Origin: an uncultured Sulfurovum sp.
GTDB taxonomy: Bacteria > Campylobacterota > Campylobacteria > Campylobacterales > Sulfurovaceae
Reading direction: 5' to 3'
NCBI GenBank assembly: GCA_913055205.1
Contig: CAJXJN010000001.1
Coordinates: 1-64,000, forward strand
DNA length: 64,000 nt
The stretch's first letter is position 1, and every line of letters starts with the position of its first letter. The translations under genes were made by a program, and so were the position numbers. Below are positions 61,882-64,000 of the stretch, in pieces. The notes below the pieces were generated by a model. That model saw nothing but the letters and a program-made list of their open reading frames with translations. It had not been told where the DNA came from and made no database searches.

Positions 61882-62663
61882 TGAGAAAATATACGCCAAA
61901 AGACAATGTTCAGGGTAAATCATACTATACAGATAGATTTTGGGTAGCACCACGTGTCCCAAGACATGAAGTAGAAGAAGGAAGTCACTTTGCGGATGTT
62001 GTAAAGGCTTTGGGCAGAAAAGCAAAAGAGTCTTATGTTGAGATAGGACAACTGGTAGTACATATTAAAGCAAGTGAAAATTTCAATGTACTGAAAACAC
62101 TCAAAGAGAGTTGTGGATATACCCAATGTTCAGAGCAGAGTGCAGTAGATTATTTGGCAAAAGATGGAGAATTTGAACTTTTTTATCAACTGTTGAATAT
62201 TTCTGAAGCAAAAAGAGTAAGAGTAGTATGCCGTATCAAAAAGGGTGAAGCCATAGAGAGTGTTGTGCCACTTTTCAAATCTGCAAATTTTGCGGAGCGT
62301 GAAATATTTGACATGTTCGGTATCAAGGTAAATAACCATCCATTCCTTAAACGTATTCTTATGCCTGATGACTGGGAAGGACATCCTCTCCTTAAAACCT
62401 ACCCAATGATAGGGGATGAGTTTGCTTCATGGTATGAAGTAGACAAGATCTTTGGCAAAGAGTATAGAGATGTAATAGGACCTGAGAACAGAGATCCTGC
62501 ACGCATTGACAGATATGATACAAAACGTTTCTCAAGAGTAGGATATGAAGTACCATTTGGAGCGGATATCTCTGAGGGTGAAAAAGAGAACCCTATAGAA
62601 TATAGTGAAACAGTTTTAGTTGATTATACGAAATCATCTAAACAATTAGATGAGAGAAGATAA
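61881..62663 (+). CDS. nuoC: NADH-quinone oxidoreductase subunit C
   Basis: The 260-residue hydrophilic subunit has the family motif FKSANFAEREIFDMFGIKVN and HPFLKRILMPDDWEGHPLLK (20 residues). It is separate from nuoD, unlike the NuoCD fusion of enterobacteria. Confidence 0.96.
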   Translation: MRKYTPKDNVQGKSYYTDRFWVAPRVPRHEVEEGSHFADVVKALGRKAKESYVEIGQLVVHIKASENFNVLKTLKESCGYTQCSEQSAVDYLAKDGEFELFYQLLNISEAKRVRVVCRIKKGEAIESVVPLFKSANFAEREIFDMFGIKVNNHPFLKRILMPDDWEGHPLLKTYPMIGDEFASWYEVDKIFGKEYRDVIGPENRDPARIDRYDTKRFSRVGYEVPFGADISEGEKENPIEYSETVLVDYTKSSKQLDERR

Positions 62664-62672
62664 GGGGAGAGT

Positions 62673-63902
62673 ATGCAACAAGTCAATAAATTAACGCCAT
62701 TTTTTGAAAACCTCAATTTTGAGCGTGATGACAATACAATGGTCATCAACTTCGGTCCTCAGCACCCTTCGGCACACGGTCAGCTTAGACTTGTATTAGA
62801 GTTGGATGGTGAGCAGGTAGTAAAAGCCTATCCGGATATCGGGTATCTTCACAGAGGTATTGAAAAGATGGCAGAAAATATGACCTATAATGAATTTTTG
62901 CCAACTACGGATAGACTGGACTACATTGCGTCAACCTCAAATAACTATGCGTATGCTTTAGCCGTAGAGAAACTTCTTGGTATTGAAGCACCCAGACGTG
63001 CACAGGTGATCAGAACAATGCTATTGGAACTCAATAGAATTATCTCTCACCTTTTCTTCATAGCAACACATGCACTGGATGTGGGTGCGATGTCAGTCTT
63101 CCTTTATGCCTTCCGTGAACGTGAATTTGCGATGGATCTGATGGAAGATTACTGTGGAGCAAGATTGACACACTCTTCAGTGCGTATCGGTGGTGTACCT
63201 CTTGACCTGCCTGCAGGTTGGGTAGAAAAGTTGGCGTCATTCTGTGCGAAAGTGAATCATGAAGTAGAACATACGTATGAAGCACTTTTAACGGAAAACC
63301 GTATTTGGAAGATGCGTTTGGAAAATGTAGGGGTTATCTCAGCAGAAGATGCTCTTTCCTGGGGCTGTACAGGACCAATGCTCAGAGGTTCCGGCGTGAA
63401 GTATGATATCAGAAAAGAGGAACCGTATGAGCTTTATTCGGAGCTTGATTTTGATATTCCTGTAAGTGACAGATGTGATTCTTATGGTCGTTACAGACTC
63501 TATATGGAAGAGATGAGACAATCCGTAAGGATCTTGGAACAGCTTATCCCTATGTATGCGAAGACCGAACCACAGTTGATGGCACATGCACCACAATATA
63601 TCTCTGCACCAAAAGAAGAGATCATGACACAAAACTATGCACTTATGCAACACTTTGTACTTGTCACACAGGGGATGAGACCACCAAAAGGTGAAGTCTA
63701 TGTCCCAACTGAGTCGCCAAAAGGTGAACTTGGATTCTATATTAAGTCAGAGGGTGAGCCGTATGCTTACAGACTGAAGTGTAGAGCACCGAGTTTCTTC
63801 CATACAGGATTGCTTCAGGAGATTCTTGTAGGTACTTATATAGCAGATGTCGTTACGATCATTGGTACTACCAATATCGTATTCGGTGAAGTTGACAGAT
63901 GA
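62673..63902 (+). CDS. nuoD: NADH-quinone oxidoreductase subunit D
   Basis: The 409-residue 49-kDa-type subunit forms part of the quinone site: [38 protein letters not shown] and the C-terminal [20 protein letters not shown]-like region. AAGGGGAGAG precedes the start. The rest of the operon lies beyond the window. Confidence 0.97.
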   Translation: MQQVNKLTPFFENLNFERDDNTMVINFGPQHPSAHGQLRLVLELDGEQVVKAYPDIGYLHRGIEKMAENMTYNEFLPTTDRLDYIASTSNNYAYALAVEKLLGIEAPRRAQVIRTMLLELNRIISHLFFIATHALDVGAMSVFLYAFREREFAMDLMEDYCGARLTHSSVRIGGVPLDLPAGWVEKLASFCAKVNHEVEHTYEALLTENRIWKMRLENVGVISAEDALSWGCTGPMLRGSGVKYDIRKEEPYELYSELDFDIPVSDRCDSYGRYRLYMEEMRQSVRILEQLIPMYAKTEPQLMAHAPQYISAPKEEIMTQNYALMQHFVLVTQGMRPPKGEVYVPTESPKGELGFYIKSEGEPYAYRLKCRAPSFFHTGLLQEILVGTYIADVVTIIGTTNIVFGEVDR

Positions 63903-64000
63903 GAACCGTTGGAAAAGGTGAAGAGTTTCACCTTTTTTGGTTTGAAACCGAAGCGGTCGGAACAAAGTGTAGCCGCGTAGGCAGGAGGACAAATATATAA
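63899..64000 (+). CDS. Doubtful short frame coupled to the nuoD stop
   Basis: A 33-codon frame starts in the nuoD stop (ATGA) and ends exactly at the window edge with TAA. The same DNA forms a terminator hairpin and a copy of the modular repeat, which explains it better than coding. Confidence 0.15.
   Translation: MRTVGKGEEFHLFWFETEAVGTKCSRVGRRTNI
63913..63938 (+). terminator. Terminator hairpin after nuoD
   Basis: AAAAGGTGAA (63913-63922) pairs with TTCACCTTTT (63927-63936) and a T-run follows. It would attenuate transcription into any further nuo genes. Confidence 0.6.
63935..63991. repeat. Modular intergenic repeat, short form
   Basis: TTTTGGTTTGAAACCGAA, then GCGGT, then CGGAACAAAG...AGCC...GTAGGCAG. 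Boundary blocks match the long form at 53237-53325 and both copies are fused to the T-run of a terminator. Confidence 0.6.

Noticed and set aside
63899-64000. 33-codon frame overlapping the nuoD stop as a nuoE-like gene
   Set aside because: It shows no NuoE motifs, and the same DNA is a terminator plus a repeat shared with 53237-53325.

Overview
The window looks like the chromosome of a Campylobacterota bacterium, most like the Sulfurovum/Sulfurimonas side of the phylum. The grounds are gene content and style: an S10-spc-alpha ribosomal cluster without rpmD, short AT-rich spacers, -10 boxes of the TATAAT/TATACT type with weak -35 boxes, a nuoABCD start of complex I, and leaderless starts. No database search was possible, so genus is an inference.

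Layout. 1-629 is the 5' part of an AAA ATPase gene on the minus strand. 705-11434 is the ribosomal supercluster rpsJ to infA, with secY and map. 11435-14383 is a cargo insertion coding for two secreted proteins; it is bounded by the true infA 3' end and by a second, diverged infA 3' end. 14505-17557 is the alpha operon (rpmJ to rplQ). 17558-19476 holds a lone histidine kinase followed by a diverged copy of the rplQ 3' end, so the same architecture occurs twice. 19629-21779 carries a NifU-like protein, a TPR-like protein and murE. 21890-25048 is a probable nitrosative or redox stress block (NnrS-like membrane protein, DUF2249, hemerythrin, FmdE-like, 2Fe-2S protein) around a TTGAT-N4-ATCAA box. 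panD, ybaB and an ankyrin protein follow.

26902-37569 is a phosphate regulon: porin, PiT transporter, a broken PhoB-like regulator, psiE, pstS-pstC-pstA-pstB-phoU, an intact PhoB-like regulator and PPK2. Five control regions contain TGTnAYC repeats spaced exactly 11 bp apart. The pstS leader holds a long nested hairpin structure capped by a UACG tetraloop. 37651-48365 has recQ, a PIN toxin-antitoxin pair, a restriction-gene remnant, rnhB, a DUF945 protein, aroC, rnc, rnhA, a LapB-like protein, dnaG, a parvulin and tRNA-Ala. 48366-53214 has two identical tRNA-Glu genes, a lipoprotein, nfo, a FadL-type porin and an acyl-CoA synthetase. 53336-58398 is an N-acetylglucosamine PTS with nagA, EIIA, a 30-residue membrane peptide, EIICB and a fused HPr-EI. 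The end holds an AAA ATPase, a rhodanese and nuoABCD.

Short palindromic repeats are scattered through intergenic gaps: paired GTAG-hairpin (REP-like) elements, a GGAGC-TTT-GCTTC hairpin, an 86-nt CGTCATTCTC palindrome and a modular CCGAA element. The observations I rate highest are the two insertions that duplicate a ribosomal-protein gene end, the structured pstS leader, the 11-bp-phased Pho boxes, and two genes interrupted by a single in-frame stop codon.
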